The position numbers and the translations under genes were made by a program. A stretch of DNA of 39,884 nucleotides from Candidatus Omnitrophota bacterium. Lineage in GTDB: Bacteria; Omnitrophota; Omnitrophia; Omnitrophales; Aquincolibacteriaceae. The stretch is taken from the NCBI GenBank assembly GCA_023247035.1, contig JAHFHG010000018.1, positions 1 to 39,884 of the forward strand, in the 5' to 3' direction. Positions 20,901 through 29,807 of the stretch are shown in pieces (position 1 is the stretch's first letter; every line of letters begins with the position of its first letter). Under the pieces are notes generated by a model, which saw only the letters and a program-made list of their open reading frames with translations, made no database searches and was not told where the DNA came from.

Positions 20901-21420
20901 CCTGGACGAGGCGGCGAAAAATGAAAAAGTGCGCTTCAATTTTCCCAGGCAGCGAAAGGAGCCTTTCTTTTGCCTTTCGGATTTCTTCCGTTCCAAAGAA
21001 TCAGGGGAGCTTGACGTGGCGGGCTTTCAAGTGGTGACCGTCGGGGCGCGCGCGACCGAAGAGGCCAAAAAACTTTTTGAAGCGAACCGGTATACGGATT
21101 ACCTTTATTTGCACGGGCTTTCGGTGGAAACTGCGGAAGCGCTGGCCGAATGCGTTCACAAGATGATCCGCAGGGAATGGGGAATCGGCGCTTCGGACGC
21201 CCCCGCGCGCGAAGAAGTGTTCCGGCAGGGCTATCAGGGCTCGCGCTACAGTTTCGGCTATCCGGCCTGTCCAAATCTGGAAGAGCAAACCAAACTTTTC
21301 CAGCTTATTCCGGCGGAAAAAATCGGCGTGACGCTGACCGAAGAATTCCAACTCGTTCCCGAGCAATCCACTTCGGCGATCGTCGTCCATCATCCCAGAG
21401 CGAAGTATTTCAATACTTGA
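17992..21420 (+). CDS. metH: cobalamin-dependent methionine synthase with Hcy, pterin, B12 and AdoMet-activation domains
   Basis: LIFDGAMGTNIQ, GGCCGTTPEH, pterin-binding VGERTNANGSRKF, B12 motif DVHDIGKNLV, C-terminal activation domain (YGFYPCYSEGNDLVVL, RYSFGYPACPNLEEQ); start moved from 17896 to 17992, where homology begins. Confidence 0.96.
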   Translation: MGHPFLEALKKRILIFDGAMGTNIQSLGLGPSDFHGKDGCNEFLVVTKPEAITQIHESFLEVGCDAIETDTFGANRIVLAEYDLADRTHELNVKAAQLARQAVQKYSTPDHPRFVVGSIGPGTKIPSLGHIGFDELKSVFKEQIAGLAEGGSDVILIETCQDLLQAKSAVIAADEFFTESGRRLPLMVQVTFERTGTMLLGTDMMAVIASLEMLPIDVLGMNCATGPQEMADHLRTLCEYSSKPISALPNAGLPENVGGTAHYRLTPQELADFHERFVREFGVSIVGGCCGTTPEHLKAVIDRVAGLKPKARQVKHESACASLYSAVTYKQNPPPLIVGERTNANGSRKFKELLEREDYDAMVSMGREAVREGAHVIDVCVAYVGRNETRDMIETIFRFNQQITLPLMIDSTEAPVLEEALKRIGGKSIINSINLEDGEERMRNVCPLAKKYGAALVALTIDEKGMAKTAQDKLRIAKRIFDLATQKYGILAEDIFFDALTFTLGSGDAEFRRAGLETIEAITLIKKELPEVRTLLGVSNISFGLDPEARQVLNSVFLDMAIESGLDAAIVNAQKILPLHKISRQEIQLCRDMIRDDQSKGDPLQAFLVYFEKKKGTVKKEEKRKPVSTVEESLKNKIIDGEKEGLEEDLKRALEKYSALEIINTVLLDGMKVVGDLFGAGKMQLPFVLKSAEVMKRAVAFLEPLMEKVSGQEKGKIVLATVKGDVHDIGKNLVDIILTNNGYKVYNLGIKQPIDSILRAAQEYAVDAIGLSGLLVKSTLVMKEDLEEMNSRGIALPVICGGAALTRKYVEEDLAGLYHGEVYYGQDAFSGLRIMDELTKPDRAARLTQTVRVRGVKKEAVILEKNEITERSKIARDNPVPRAPFLGYRILNNIRLEDVFPWINTIALFRGQWQFRQGQTPLAEYEKIIREKVAPIFEEVKARAIREKILVPRVIYGFYPCYSEGNDLVVLDEAAKNEKVRFNFPRQRKEPFFCLSDFFRSKESGELDVAGFQVVTVGARATEEAKKLFEANRYTDYLYLHGLSVETAEALAECVHKMIRREWGIGASDAPAREEVFRQGYQGSRYSFGYPACPNLEEQTKLFQLIPAEKIGVTLTEEFQLVPEQSTSAIVVHHPRAKYFNT

Positions 21421-21575
21421 GTTCCGCGAATTTTGTTTTTCTTTCCGTCATTGAATGTTTTTATCGGGAGTCCAGATTTTAGACGATATGTTAAAGCGTC
21501 AGTCCATATTTAAAAAGAATGCCCTGAGTTGCTAACGTAGACGCCCTCCCGAGTTCCCTGAATTCCCCAAATTCA

Positions 21576-21602
21576 AACTTAGCCCTAAAGGCCGGCTAAG
21601 TT
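21576..21602 (-). terminator. perfect 9-bp inverted repeat at the 3' end of nfu, candidate suf operon terminator
   Basis: AACTTAGCC-ctaaaggcc-GGCTAAGTT overlapping the nfu stop; on minus it is followed by T-rich TTGAATTT; convergent with metH. Confidence 0.45.
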
Positions 21603-22180
21603 AAAAGCGAATTGACTTGAACCACTTCTTTGATTTCTGGAATGGCTTGGCGGAGGCGGGTTTCGATTCCCATTTTGAGGGTCATGACTGAACTCGGACA
21701 GGAGCTACAAGAACCTTGCAGGTGCAATTTCACGACGCCGTTTTCATACCCATAAAAAACAATATCCCCGCCATCGCGGGCTACGGCAGGCCGGATTTCT
21801 TCATCGAGGATTTGACGGATTTTCTCTTCCGCTTCGTTTGCGGCCGGGTTTAAGGAAGATTGGCTTGAGCGGTCAGACACAACATTTTGAGAGGTCTTAA
21901 AAAACAACCGCAATCCGTCAATAATTTCAGGGGCCAAAAGATTCCAATCCGCTCCGGCGGTTTTCGTCACCGTAACAAAATGGGTTCCGATCAACACTCC
22001 GGCTACGGCGGGAATACGGAACAGCGCTTCCGGCAAAGGAGAACCTTGAGCCGTTTGGAGCGAGGGAAAATTCCTCGAGCCGGATTCCAAAAGCTCGCGT
22101 TCCACCACAAATTTGATCGTGTTCGGATTCGGCGTCATCTCTGCGGAAATCTCAACCGGCGTGGAAGATTCTTGTTTCAT
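21596..22180 (-). CDS. Nfu-type Fe-S scaffold (Nfu N-terminal domain + NifU C-terminal CxxC domain)
   Basis: TPNPNTIKFVVERELL...; ARDGGDIVFYGYENGVVKLHLQGSCSSCPSSVMTLKMGIE; start at MKQES has an upstream AGGAA. Confidence 0.9.
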   Translation of the reverse strand: MKQESSTPVEISAEMTPNPNTIKFVVERELLESGSRNFPSLQTAQGSPLPEALFRIPAVAGVLIGTHFVTVTKTAGADWNLLAPEIIDGLRLFFKTSQNVVSDRSSQSSLNPAANEAEEKIRQILDEEIRPAVARDGGDIVFYGYENGVVKLHLQGSCSSCPSSVMTLKMGIETRLRQAIPEIKEVVQVNSLLT

Positions 22181-22184
22181 TTCC

Positions 22185-22658
22185 TCACCGCTTGGGAGCT
22201 TTCTCAAAATTGAGTTTGGAATCTCTTAAGGCGTCCGCCAGCGCGTGCCAAATCAGGGTGGCGCATTTTACGCGCACGGGAAACTCCTTGACGCCCTCGA
22301 AAAGAATCATCCGGCCGACTTGGGATTTCACGGCTTCAGGGACATTGTCCCGGGTCATCAACTGTAAAAAATTTTCCTTCAGCCGTTCGGCTTCCTGAAT
22401 GGGCTTGTCTTTAATGAGGGACGTCATGATCGAGGCGCTGGATTTGGAAATCGCGCAGCCGCTTCCCTTAAAACCCACGTCCCGGACGGCTCCCTGCTCG
22501 TCAATCTTCAAATAGAGATGATAATCGTCTCCGCACAACGGATTGACGCCGTGCGAATATTGCGTCGCATCCGGAATCTCTTTGAAATTCCGCGGATTGC
22601 GGTTGTGGTCCAGAATGACTTCCTGATACAAGTGTTCAAGGCGCGGTTCGGGAATCAT
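22185..22658 (-). CDS. sufU: SufU/IscU-like Fe-S assembly scaffold
   Basis: EVILDHNRNPRNF, NPLCGDDYHLYL, GSGCAISKSSASIM, VRVKCATLIWHAL. Confidence 0.92.
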   Translation of the reverse strand: MIPEPRLEHLYQEVILDHNRNPRNFKEIPDATQYSHGVNPLCGDDYHLYLKIDEQGAVRDVGFKGSGCAISKSSASIMTSLIKDKPIQEAERLKENFLQLMTRDNVPEAVKSQVGRMILFEGVKEFPVRVKCATLIWHALADALRDSKLNFEKAPKR

Positions 22659-23899
22659 TGGAAGATTTGTTTCACCGTTTGCAGCCCTCGGGCCAGCGCC
22701 TCGATTTCTTCTTTGGTGTTGTAGAATGCAAACGAAGCGCGCGCGGTCGCGGGCAAATTAAAACGCCGCATCACGGGCTGGGCGCAGTGGTGGCCGGTCC
22801 GAATCGCGATCCCCTCCTGATCCAGAATCGTCCCGATATCGTGCGGATGAATGCCTTCGAGAGTAAAAGAAATCACCGCGGATTTATGCGCGGCAGTTCC
22901 AATAATCTTTAAGCCCTCAATCTCCGAGAGCCTTCGAGTCGCCTCAATCAAAAGCCCGTGTTCGTACGATTCGATCCGGTCAAACCCGAGATTTTGGAGA
23001 TAATCAATCGCGGGCCCCAAACCGACGATCTCGATAATCGCGGGCGTGCCGGCCTCAAATTTAAGCGGCGGTTTGGCGAAAGTCGTCTTCTCGAAAGTCA
23101 CGGTCTCGATCATCTCGCCTCCACATTGATAAGGATCCATGGCGTCGAGATGCTCGATTTTGCCGTAAAGGATTCCCACGCCCGTCGGCCCGTAAATTTT
23201 GTGGCCGGAAAAACAATAAAAGTCGCAGTCCAAATCCTGCACGTCCGCTTTGAAGTGCGGCGCGCCCTGAGCGCCGTCGATCAAGACTAACGCTCCCGCT
23301 TGGTGAGCAAGTTGAATCATCTCGCGAACCGGATTGATCGTCCCGAGGGCGTTGGAAACGTGCGTCACAGCGACGATTCGCGTCCGCGCGTTCAATAATT
23401 TTTTATATTCGTCCATCAAAAGCTCGCCCCGGTCATTCATGGGGATCACTTTAAGCGCCAGCCCCTTTTCTTCGCACAAACGCTGCCAGGGAACGATATT
23501 CGCGTGGTGCTCAAGACTGGAAATAAGGATTTCCTCCCCGCGTTTGAAAAATTTCCTGCCCCAGCTTGCGGCCACAAGATTAATGGCCTCGGTCGCTCCT
23601 TTTACGAAAATAATCTCAGTCGGCGTTTTGGCGTTCAAAAATTGGCGGCATTTTTCGCGGACTTGATCGCATTCCCAGGTCGAGTTCTGGCTTAAGGTAT
23701 AAACTCCCCGGTGGACTGTGGCGTATTCGTTCCGGCAGAAGTTGCTGATCCGGTCAATGACGGCCTGCGGTTTTTGAGTCGTGGCTGCGTTGTCGAGATA
23801 GGCCAAAGGATGCCCATTCATCTTGTGCGAAAGAAGCGGAAAATCCTTCCGGATCCGCTCGACGTTAAGGTCTTGGGTCATAAGCATTGGCTTTTCCAT
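22655..23899 (-). CDS. sufS: cysteine desulfurase SufS
   Basis: YLDNAATTQKPQAVID, HHANIVPWQ, FYCFSGHKIYGPTGVGILYG, RTGHHCAQPVMRRF. Confidence 0.95.
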   Translation of the reverse strand: MEKPMLMTQDLNVERIRKDFPLLSHKMNGHPLAYLDNAATTQKPQAVIDRISNFCRNEYATVHRGVYTLSQNSTWECDQVREKCRQFLNAKTPTEIIFVKGATEAINLVAASWGRKFFKRGEEILISSLEHHANIVPWQRLCEEKGLALKVIPMNDRGELLMDEYKKLLNARTRIVAVTHVSNALGTINPVREMIQLAHQAGALVLIDGAQGAPHFKADVQDLDCDFYCFSGHKIYGPTGVGILYGKIEHLDAMDPYQCGGEMIETVTFEKTTFAKPPLKFEAGTPAIIEIVGLGPAIDYLQNLGFDRIESYEHGLLIEATRRLSEIEGLKIIGTAAHKSAVISFTLEGIHPHDIGTILDQEGIAIRTGHHCAQPVMRRFNLPATARASFAFYNTKEEIEALARGLQTVKQIFQ

Positions 23900-25259
23900 T
23901 TTTGATCATTCCCTGAATCGTCGCCTGAGCCCATTGTTCGAGCCGGCGCCGCAAAGGCAAAAACAAAATTTTATCGAGGACCTCCTGGGCGAAACTAAAA
24001 ATCAAGACTTGGCGGGCCAGATTTTTATCCAGGCCGCGGCTTTGAAGATAAAAAAGTTCGTCTTTTGCAAGCTGCCCTGTGGTCGCGCCGTGATTGCATT
24101 GGACATCGTCATTGTCAATGCGAAGCTGGGGCCTGGAATACGCGCGCGCGGAATCGGAAAGAAGAAGATTTTTATCCAACTGCTCGGAATTGGATTGGGG
24201 CGCGTCCCTTAAGACGTGAACAAGACTGTTGAACTCCGCTTGAGCACGGCCGGCCAGAATATTTTTATAAACCTGCCGGCTTGTACAATGCCCGGCGCGG
24301 TGGCGCACCGTCGCGTGGTGAAACACTTGGGAATTCCCGGAAAGCGCGGCGAGCCCGGAAAGCGCGCAGGACGCATTTTCCGCTTCGAAATCCACATTGA
24401 CCTCATCTCGCGTTAAGGCGCCGCCGTGAAAGAAGGCCGCCCTTTCAAAAACGCTCTTTTCCTGCAAATGGCATTGAGTATTTAAAAACGAGTTCGCCCC
24501 GCTTCCTTCAAGATGGACATTCGTCCAGCGCAGCTTTGTATTTTTTCCTAAATAAATTTCCGCGGCCGCATTCATGAAATAAACATTCCTTGTAAGATCC
24601 AAATAATGCGTTACGACCTCCGCTTGAGCGCCGGTTTCAAGGAACACGAAAATCCTGGGATAAAAAACGAGCGGGCTTCCCGAGTCCGCGGCTACAAAAA
24701 TAAGCTCGATTGGATTTTCAACGCGCGCGTCTTTTGCAAGAGAGAGATAGACTCCCTCTTGAAAATTCGAAGCGTTAAGGGCTGTAAACGCATTGGTTTC
24801 ATTTTCAATGCCGCGGCCCAAATAGGCCGTTAGGATCGGATCGCCGTTTTTAAGGGCCTCGCCGAGGTTCTGAAGTTTTGATCCTTCGGGGAGATGAGCG
24901 GCGGACAAATCCTGACGACAGCGGCCGTTCACAAAAACAAGACGGTTTTCATTCGAAGCTAAAAAACTTTTTTTAATTTCTTGAATTTTTTCCGCGCTCA
25001 ATTCCGTCTGCCGGGCCGGCAACGCGAAAGAAGTCTTAAGAAGAGGTTCTAAATGAAGGTACTTCCACGCCTCGGATTTTCTATTGGGAAATCCCAGCGT
25101 TTTAAACCGCTCATAGGCCTTGCGCCGCAGCGCGTGGAGCCAATCCGCTTCCGAGCTGCGCGAGCCGCCCTGCGGCGAGCCGCGCCCGCGTTCAAGGTCG
25201 AGCGATTGGATCCATTCTTCGTAGGTTTTGTTTTCCTTCATTTCTTGTAAGGCATTCAT
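23865..25259 (-). CDS. sufD: SufD Fe-S assembly protein
   Basis: FPNRKSEAWKYLHLEPL; C-terminal NSLVHVLRDAPQSNSEQLDKNLLLSDSARAYSRPQLRIDNDDVQCNHGATTGQL. Confidence 0.92.
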   Translation of the reverse strand: MNALQEMKENKTYEEWIQSLDLERGRGSPQGGSRSSEADWLHALRRKAYERFKTLGFPNRKSEAWKYLHLEPLLKTSFALPARQTELSAEKIQEIKKSFLASNENRLVFVNGRCRQDLSAAHLPEGSKLQNLGEALKNGDPILTAYLGRGIENETNAFTALNASNFQEGVYLSLAKDARVENPIELIFVAADSGSPLVFYPRIFVFLETGAQAEVVTHYLDLTRNVYFMNAAAEIYLGKNTKLRWTNVHLEGSGANSFLNTQCHLQEKSVFERAAFFHGGALTRDEVNVDFEAENASCALSGLAALSGNSQVFHHATVRHRAGHCTSRQVYKNILAGRAQAEFNSLVHVLRDAPQSNSEQLDKNLLLSDSARAYSRPQLRIDNDDVQCNHGATTGQLAKDELFYLQSRGLDKNLARQVLIFSFAQEVLDKILFLPLRRRLEQWAQATIQGMIKNGKANAYDPRP

Positions 25260-26044
25260 TTTTTTGCTGCAAGCCCAGCCGCCTCCTGATCCTTATTTTT
25301 TTGAAGCAGTCCGTCGTAGCCCTTATTTTCCACTTCCAAAGCCAGTTTTTTATCTCCCGACTGAAGAATGCGCCCTTCGCCCAAAATATGAACGTAATCC
25401 GGCTGAATATAATCCAAAATCCGTTGATAGTGGGTCACCAGAACGACCGCATGATCGGGCCGGCGGAGTCGGTTCACGCCCGCTGCGACGGTCCGTAAAG
25501 CGTCCACGTCCAAGCCCGAATCCGTTTCGTCTAAAATGGCGAGCGTTGGATCCAAAACCGCCATTTGAAGAATTTCGTTCCGTTTTTTTTCACCGCCCGA
25601 AAATCCGGAATTGACGGAGCGTTCCATAAAATCAGCGGCAATCTCAACGACCTTGATTTTTTCCCTGAGAAAATCATCGAATTCCAAGGGATCCATTTCG
25701 GGCCGGCCCTGGGCTTTTCTTTTTTCGTTGAAGGCCATCCGCAAAAATCCGGCATTATTGACTCCGGGAATTTCTACCGGATATTGAAAAGCCATAAAAA
25801 CGCCGGCAAGGGCGCGGGCCTCAGGCGGCATTTCCAAAAGATTTTTTCCCTGGAAAAGGACTTCCCCTCCCGTGACTTCGATCTTGGGATCCCCTGCGAG
25901 GACTTTGGCAAAAGTGCTTTTCCCCGAGCCGTTCGGCCCCATAATGGCATGAACTTCTCCCGCTTTGACCTCCAGACTGATTCCTTTGAGAATCGTCTTT
26001 CCACCTGCATTCGCGCTCAAATTTTTTACTGATAAAAGGCTCAT
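25256..26044 (-). CDS. sufC: SufC Fe-S assembly ATPase
   Basis: MSLLSVKNLSANAGGKTILKG, GPNGSGKSTFAKVLAG, FSGGEKKRNEILQMAVLDPTLAILDETDSGLDVDALR; start corrected to 26044. Confidence 0.95.
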   Translation of the reverse strand: MSLLSVKNLSANAGGKTILKGISLEVKAGEVHAIMGPNGSGKSTFAKVLAGDPKIEVTGGEVLFQGKNLLEMPPEARALAGVFMAFQYPVEIPGVNNAGFLRMAFNEKRKAQGRPEMDPLEFDDFLREKIKVVEIAADFMERSVNSGFSGGEKKRNEILQMAVLDPTLAILDETDSGLDVDALRTVAAGVNRLRRPDHAVVLVTHYQRILDYIQPDYVHILGEGRILQSGDKKLALEVENKGYDGLLQKNKDQEAAGLAAKK

Positions 26045-26069
26045 TGCCTCCCTCTCGTTTTCCCCACGG

Positions 26070-27524
26070 TTATCCCACAGTTCCTTCAAGCTTAAGGCCG
26101 AGAAGCTGCGTGGCCTCGACCGCGAACTCCATCGGAAGCTCGTGGAAAACTTCTTTGCAAAATCCATTGATGATCGAACCCATTGCCGCTTCCTGGGAGA
26201 CGCCGCGCTGCTGAAAATAAAAAAGCTGGTCATCGCTAACGCGCGAAATCGAGGCCTCGTGCTCCACCTGCGCCGAAACATTTTGCACGTCCATATACGG
26301 AAAAGTATTGGCCGAGCAGCGCGAGCCGATCAAGAGCGAATCGCACTGCGTATAGTTCCTGGCGCCGGCCGCGTTGCGGCCGATCTGCACAAGGCCGCGG
26401 TAATTATTGACCGCTTCCCCTGCGGAAATGCCTTTCGAGATGATCGTGCTGCGCGTGTTCTTTCCGACGTGGATCATTTTCGTTCCCGTATCCGCCTGCT
26501 GGCGGCCGGCGGTCAGCGCAACCGAATAAAATTCTCCCACGGAATTATCGCCGAGCAAAATACAGCTTGGATATTTCCACGTGATTGCAGATCCGGTTTC
26601 CACCTGAGTCCAGGAAATTTTGGAATTCACGCCCTGGCATTTTCCCCTTTTCGTGACAAAATTATAGATTCCGCCCTTCCCCGTTTTGGGATCTCCGGCG
26701 TACCAATTTTGCACCGTGGAATATTTGATCTCGGCGTTATCCAGAGCCACCAGCTCCACAACCGCGGCGTGGAGCTGATTGACGTCAAACTTGGGGGCCG
26801 TACAGCCTTCGAGATAACTGACGCGGCTGTTTTCCTCGCAGAGGATCAACGTGCGTTCAAATTGTCCGGATCCTTCGGTATTGATCCGGAAATAACTCGA
26901 AAGCTCCATCGGGCAGCGGGTATTTTTCGGGATATAGACGAACGAGCCGTCCGTGAAAACCGCGGAATTCAGCGCCGCGAAAAAATTGTCGTTTGCCGGC
27001 ACGACCGATCCCATATATTTTTTGATCAGCTCCGGATATTCCTGAACCGCTTCGGAAAAGGAGCAAAAAATCACGCCCGCTTCTTTTAATTTTTCCTTAA
27101 ACGTCGTGGCGACCGAAACGCTGTCAAAAATCGCGTCGACCGCGACGCCCGCAAGACGCTTCTGTTCAACCAAGGAAATGCCCAGCTTCTCGAAAGTACG
27201 CCGGAGCTCAGGGTCCACTTCATCCAGGCTTTTTAACTGCGCGCCGGCGTTTTTAGGTTCCGAATAATAAATCACGTTTTGATAATCAATCGGAGGATAA
27301 GAAACGTGCGCCCACGCAGGCTCTTTCATTTTCTGCCAGCGCCGGAAGGCCTCGAACCGGAACTCCAGCATAAACTCCGGCTCTTTCTTGTGGTTTGAAA
27401 TCAGACGGATCGTGTCCTCGTTTAATCCGCGGATCGTCATTCCCGGTTCGATCTCGGTCTTGAAACCGTATTTGTATTCCCGGTTAATGAAATCCTGAAT
27501 ACTCATGCTTTTTTGAGCGTCCAT
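26070..27524 (-). CDS. sufB: SufB Fe-S assembly protein
   Basis: [86 protein letters not shown]. Confidence 0.96.
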   Translation of the reverse strand: MDAQKSMSIQDFINREYKYGFKTEIEPGMTIRGLNEDTIRLISNHKKEPEFMLEFRFEAFRRWQKMKEPAWAHVSYPPIDYQNVIYYSEPKNAGAQLKSLDEVDPELRRTFEKLGISLVEQKRLAGVAVDAIFDSVSVATTFKEKLKEAGVIFCSFSEAVQEYPELIKKYMGSVVPANDNFFAALNSAVFTDGSFVYIPKNTRCPMELSSYFRINTEGSGQFERTLILCEENSRVSYLEGCTAPKFDVNQLHAAVVELVALDNAEIKYSTVQNWYAGDPKTGKGGIYNFVTKRGKCQGVNSKISWTQVETGSAITWKYPSCILLGDNSVGEFYSVALTAGRQQADTGTKMIHVGKNTRSTIISKGISAGEAVNNYRGLVQIGRNAAGARNYTQCDSLLIGSRCSANTFPYMDVQNVSAQVEHEASISRVSDDQLFYFQQRGVSQEAAMGSIINGFCKEVFHELPMEFAVEATQLLGLKLEGTVG

Positions 27525-27584
27525 TTTATGCCTCCGCTTCCGGTAAAATCTGACCTCTGAACTCCGAATACAGGTCAAAAAAAA

Positions 27585-28034
27585 TCATTTTGCGGTCGTG
27601 TGTGAAACTTCGGGGAGTTCGTTTTTTGCCAGCATCTCGAGCGTGACGGAACTGTAAAAGTTGTCTAAAAGTTCCTTTGTCTTCTGCCACACCGGCTTGA
27701 TATTGCACAAAGGAAAATGGGTGCAGGTAATTTCTTTCCGAATGTCCGGCTCGCAAAAGATTTCAAAGGTATCGCCCTCGAGGGCCTCAATCACTTCTTT
27801 GAGATTAATTTCCGAAGGAGAACGGCTCAAGATATAACCGCCTTGATTGCCGTGCTGTGAAGAAACAATTTTAGCAGCCCGCAAACTTTGAAGTATTTTT
27901 TCAGTATACGCAGGCGAATAGCGTTCAGCCGCCGCGAGCTCTTTAATCGTGATCGGATCAAACTTAAGCTCTGAGTGCCTGGCCATATAGATCAAGCAAA
28001 CTAACCCATACTCTGTTTTCGTTGTAAATCTCAT
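27585..28034 (-). CDS. Rrf2-family (IscR/SufR-like) regulator with three candidate Fe-S cysteines
   Basis: N-terminal wHTH MRFTTKTEYGLVCLIYMARH, GGYILSRSPSEINLKEVIEALEG, FCEPDIRKEITCTHFPLCNIKPVW. Confidence 0.9.
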   Translation of the reverse strand: MRFTTKTEYGLVCLIYMARHSELKFDPITIKELAAAERYSPAYTEKILQSLRAAKIVSSQHGNQGGYILSRSPSEINLKEVIEALEGDTFEIFCEPDIRKEITCTHFPLCNIKPVWQKTKELLDNFYSSVTLEMLAKNELPEVSHTTAK

Positions 28035-28066
28035 CTTAATAGCCTGTTACAATAAAAGTGTACCAA

Positions 28067-28091
28067 ATCGGACTAAACAAGTCCAGATTAA
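28067..28091. promoter_or_regulatory. candidate Rrf2/IscR-type operator over the rrf2-suf promoter
   Basis: GGACT-aaaca-AGTCC palindrome (28070-28084), GACT-N5-AGTC core; minus strand TGGACT-N18-TACACT promoter-like arrangement overlaps it. Confidence 0.6.
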
Positions 28092-28197
28092 ATTTATCTC
28101 TTTCTAAACTGGACAATCTGCTATTATTATGCTAGCTTTTATAAAAGTAATTAAAATATATTAAAAAGATAGGCCATATCTTATCAGGAGGCTTCAA

Positions 28198-29706
28198 ATG
28201 AAAAGAAACAATGCTCATTGGACTAATTTTGTAACACTTGCAAAATCTACTCTCGCTTTTATCGTAATTACAATTCTTGGCCTCAATCCTGCCGCACTCG
28301 CCGCCCTTACGGTCGGCACAGCACGGCCTATCGGCAGGCCTTATGAGTATCCCACCCCATTCACTCAAGCTATCATCAGCGATAACGATGGGTATGATTA
28401 TGTGGCGGCGCCAGGCGCAGACCTCGAGGGAAAGTCGCCTGTCAATTACATCAAAGTAAGAAAATACGCGCACAATCAACCTGTAACCGATGAAGTTAGA
28501 GTCGATACGGCCGAGGCTAACGTTGCTCGTTTCAATGAGCCGCAGCTTTGCGCCATTCCTAATGGAACACTTTATCTGGTTTATCAGAAACTCGATGTGA
28601 ATCTCCCCCGGCGTTGGGTGGATATATTTTTCAGCAGATCCTTAGATTCTGGACTCACCTGGACAGCGCCTCAAAAACTCAACACACCGGGATCGGTCGC
28701 AAGCCTTGAATCTCACCCCACCGTTATGTGCACTGCGGTAGGCGGGACAGGAATTATTGCAGTTGCCTGGATGACCCATGATAATCCGCAACAACCCCGA
28801 TACCTGAACCTCTATTTTACACGCTCCTTCGATAACGGGGATACTTGGCTTTCCGAAGTTAAAATTAATGACGACAACAGCCGGATACACTGGAATTTCC
28901 AAGGGCCGGCGCTTTTTTTCCAGGGGCCGACATACGGCAGCGCTTATATTGCCTGGATAGACAGCCGTAACGACCCGCAACGTTTCAATAGAGGCGACTT
29001 CTATCTTAGCCGTTCCACCGACAATGGCGTGACTTGGGGACCCAATGTTCGAGTCAACCATTCCCCCGGAACTGTTGAGGCAATCGGCCAGGATGCCCAC
29101 CTTGCGGCAGACGAAAATGGAAACGTTTATGCAACCTGGACAGGGGAAGGCGGAATCTATTTTAATCGCTCATTGGATAGCGCTGAAACTTGGGAATCTC
29201 AGGATACAAGGATTAGCGCTGACGGAAAACTTGGATTTTCCGGGTATAAGTCATTTGCTGCTGACCATAACGGCCGCGTCTACGTCGCTTACCTGGGACC
29301 TTCTCCAGGCCTAAAATTTAGATCGTCATCGAATTTCGGCAGGACCTGGGACACAGAACAGATGATCATCGAAGATGCGTTGCCTTATAGGCCTCCCCCC
29401 TATGGTTTGCCGGAATCTTACACAATGGCTACCGATCAAAATGGAAGTATCTTTTTGATTGCGATAGATTTTAACGAGAAATACTCTGCGTATGGGTCTA
29501 CGCTCATGAATGCTTCAGATGATGGCGGAGCAACCTGGGCCTGCGGAACGAGAGGCTGCCGACTGGGACGCACGCAGGTGCAGCCTTTGGTGCAAGGAGA
29601 AATAAGCTGCAATGCGGCAGGGCATTCGGCCGTTATTTGGTCTGAAAGACGCGGCGTTAATGACGAGTTTCCTTCACTCATCAATTACGGCGATTTCGCC
29701 AGCTAA
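28198..29706 (+). CDS. secreted sialidase-like/BNR (Asp-box) repeat protein
   Basis: AGGAGG SD at 28186-28191; signal peptide ending PAALA; about six SxDxGxTW-type Asp boxes (SLDSGLTW, SFDNGDTW, STDNGVTW, SLDSAETW, SSNFGRTW, SDDGGATW). Confidence 0.85.
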   Translation: MKRNNAHWTNFVTLAKSTLAFIVITILGLNPAALAALTVGTARPIGRPYEYPTPFTQAIISDNDGYDYVAAPGADLEGKSPVNYIKVRKYAHNQPVTDEVRVDTAEANVARFNEPQLCAIPNGTLYLVYQKLDVNLPRRWVDIFFSRSLDSGLTWTAPQKLNTPGSVASLESHPTVMCTAVGGTGIIAVAWMTHDNPQQPRYLNLYFTRSFDNGDTWLSEVKINDDNSRIHWNFQGPALFFQGPTYGSAYIAWIDSRNDPQRFNRGDFYLSRSTDNGVTWGPNVRVNHSPGTVEAIGQDAHLAADENGNVYATWTGEGGIYFNRSLDSAETWESQDTRISADGKLGFSGYKSFAADHNGRVYVAYLGPSPGLKFRSSSNFGRTWDTEQMIIEDALPYRPPPYGLPESYTMATDQNGSIFLIAIDFNEKYSAYGSTLMNASDDGGATWACGTRGCRLGRTQVQPLVQGEISCNAAGHSAVIWSERRGVNDEFPSLINYGDFAS

Positions 29707-29807
29707 GCAATCGTTCGAAAGTCTTTTGAATATTTGTGTTATTTCAAGCGAAGCGAGTTCCCCTCACTCCGATCCGCGAAATCATCACATAAGACTCGGA
29801 AGGGCGC

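Noticed and set aside
26045-26281. 79-aa upstream extension of the sufC ORF
   Set aside because: It lies in the 3' end of sufB in another frame; MSLLSVKNLSANAGG at 26044 matches the normal SufC start.
29707-29807. Terminator between the Asp-box gene and the ykgJ-like gene
   Set aside because: I found no convincing stem with a T-tract in either direction.
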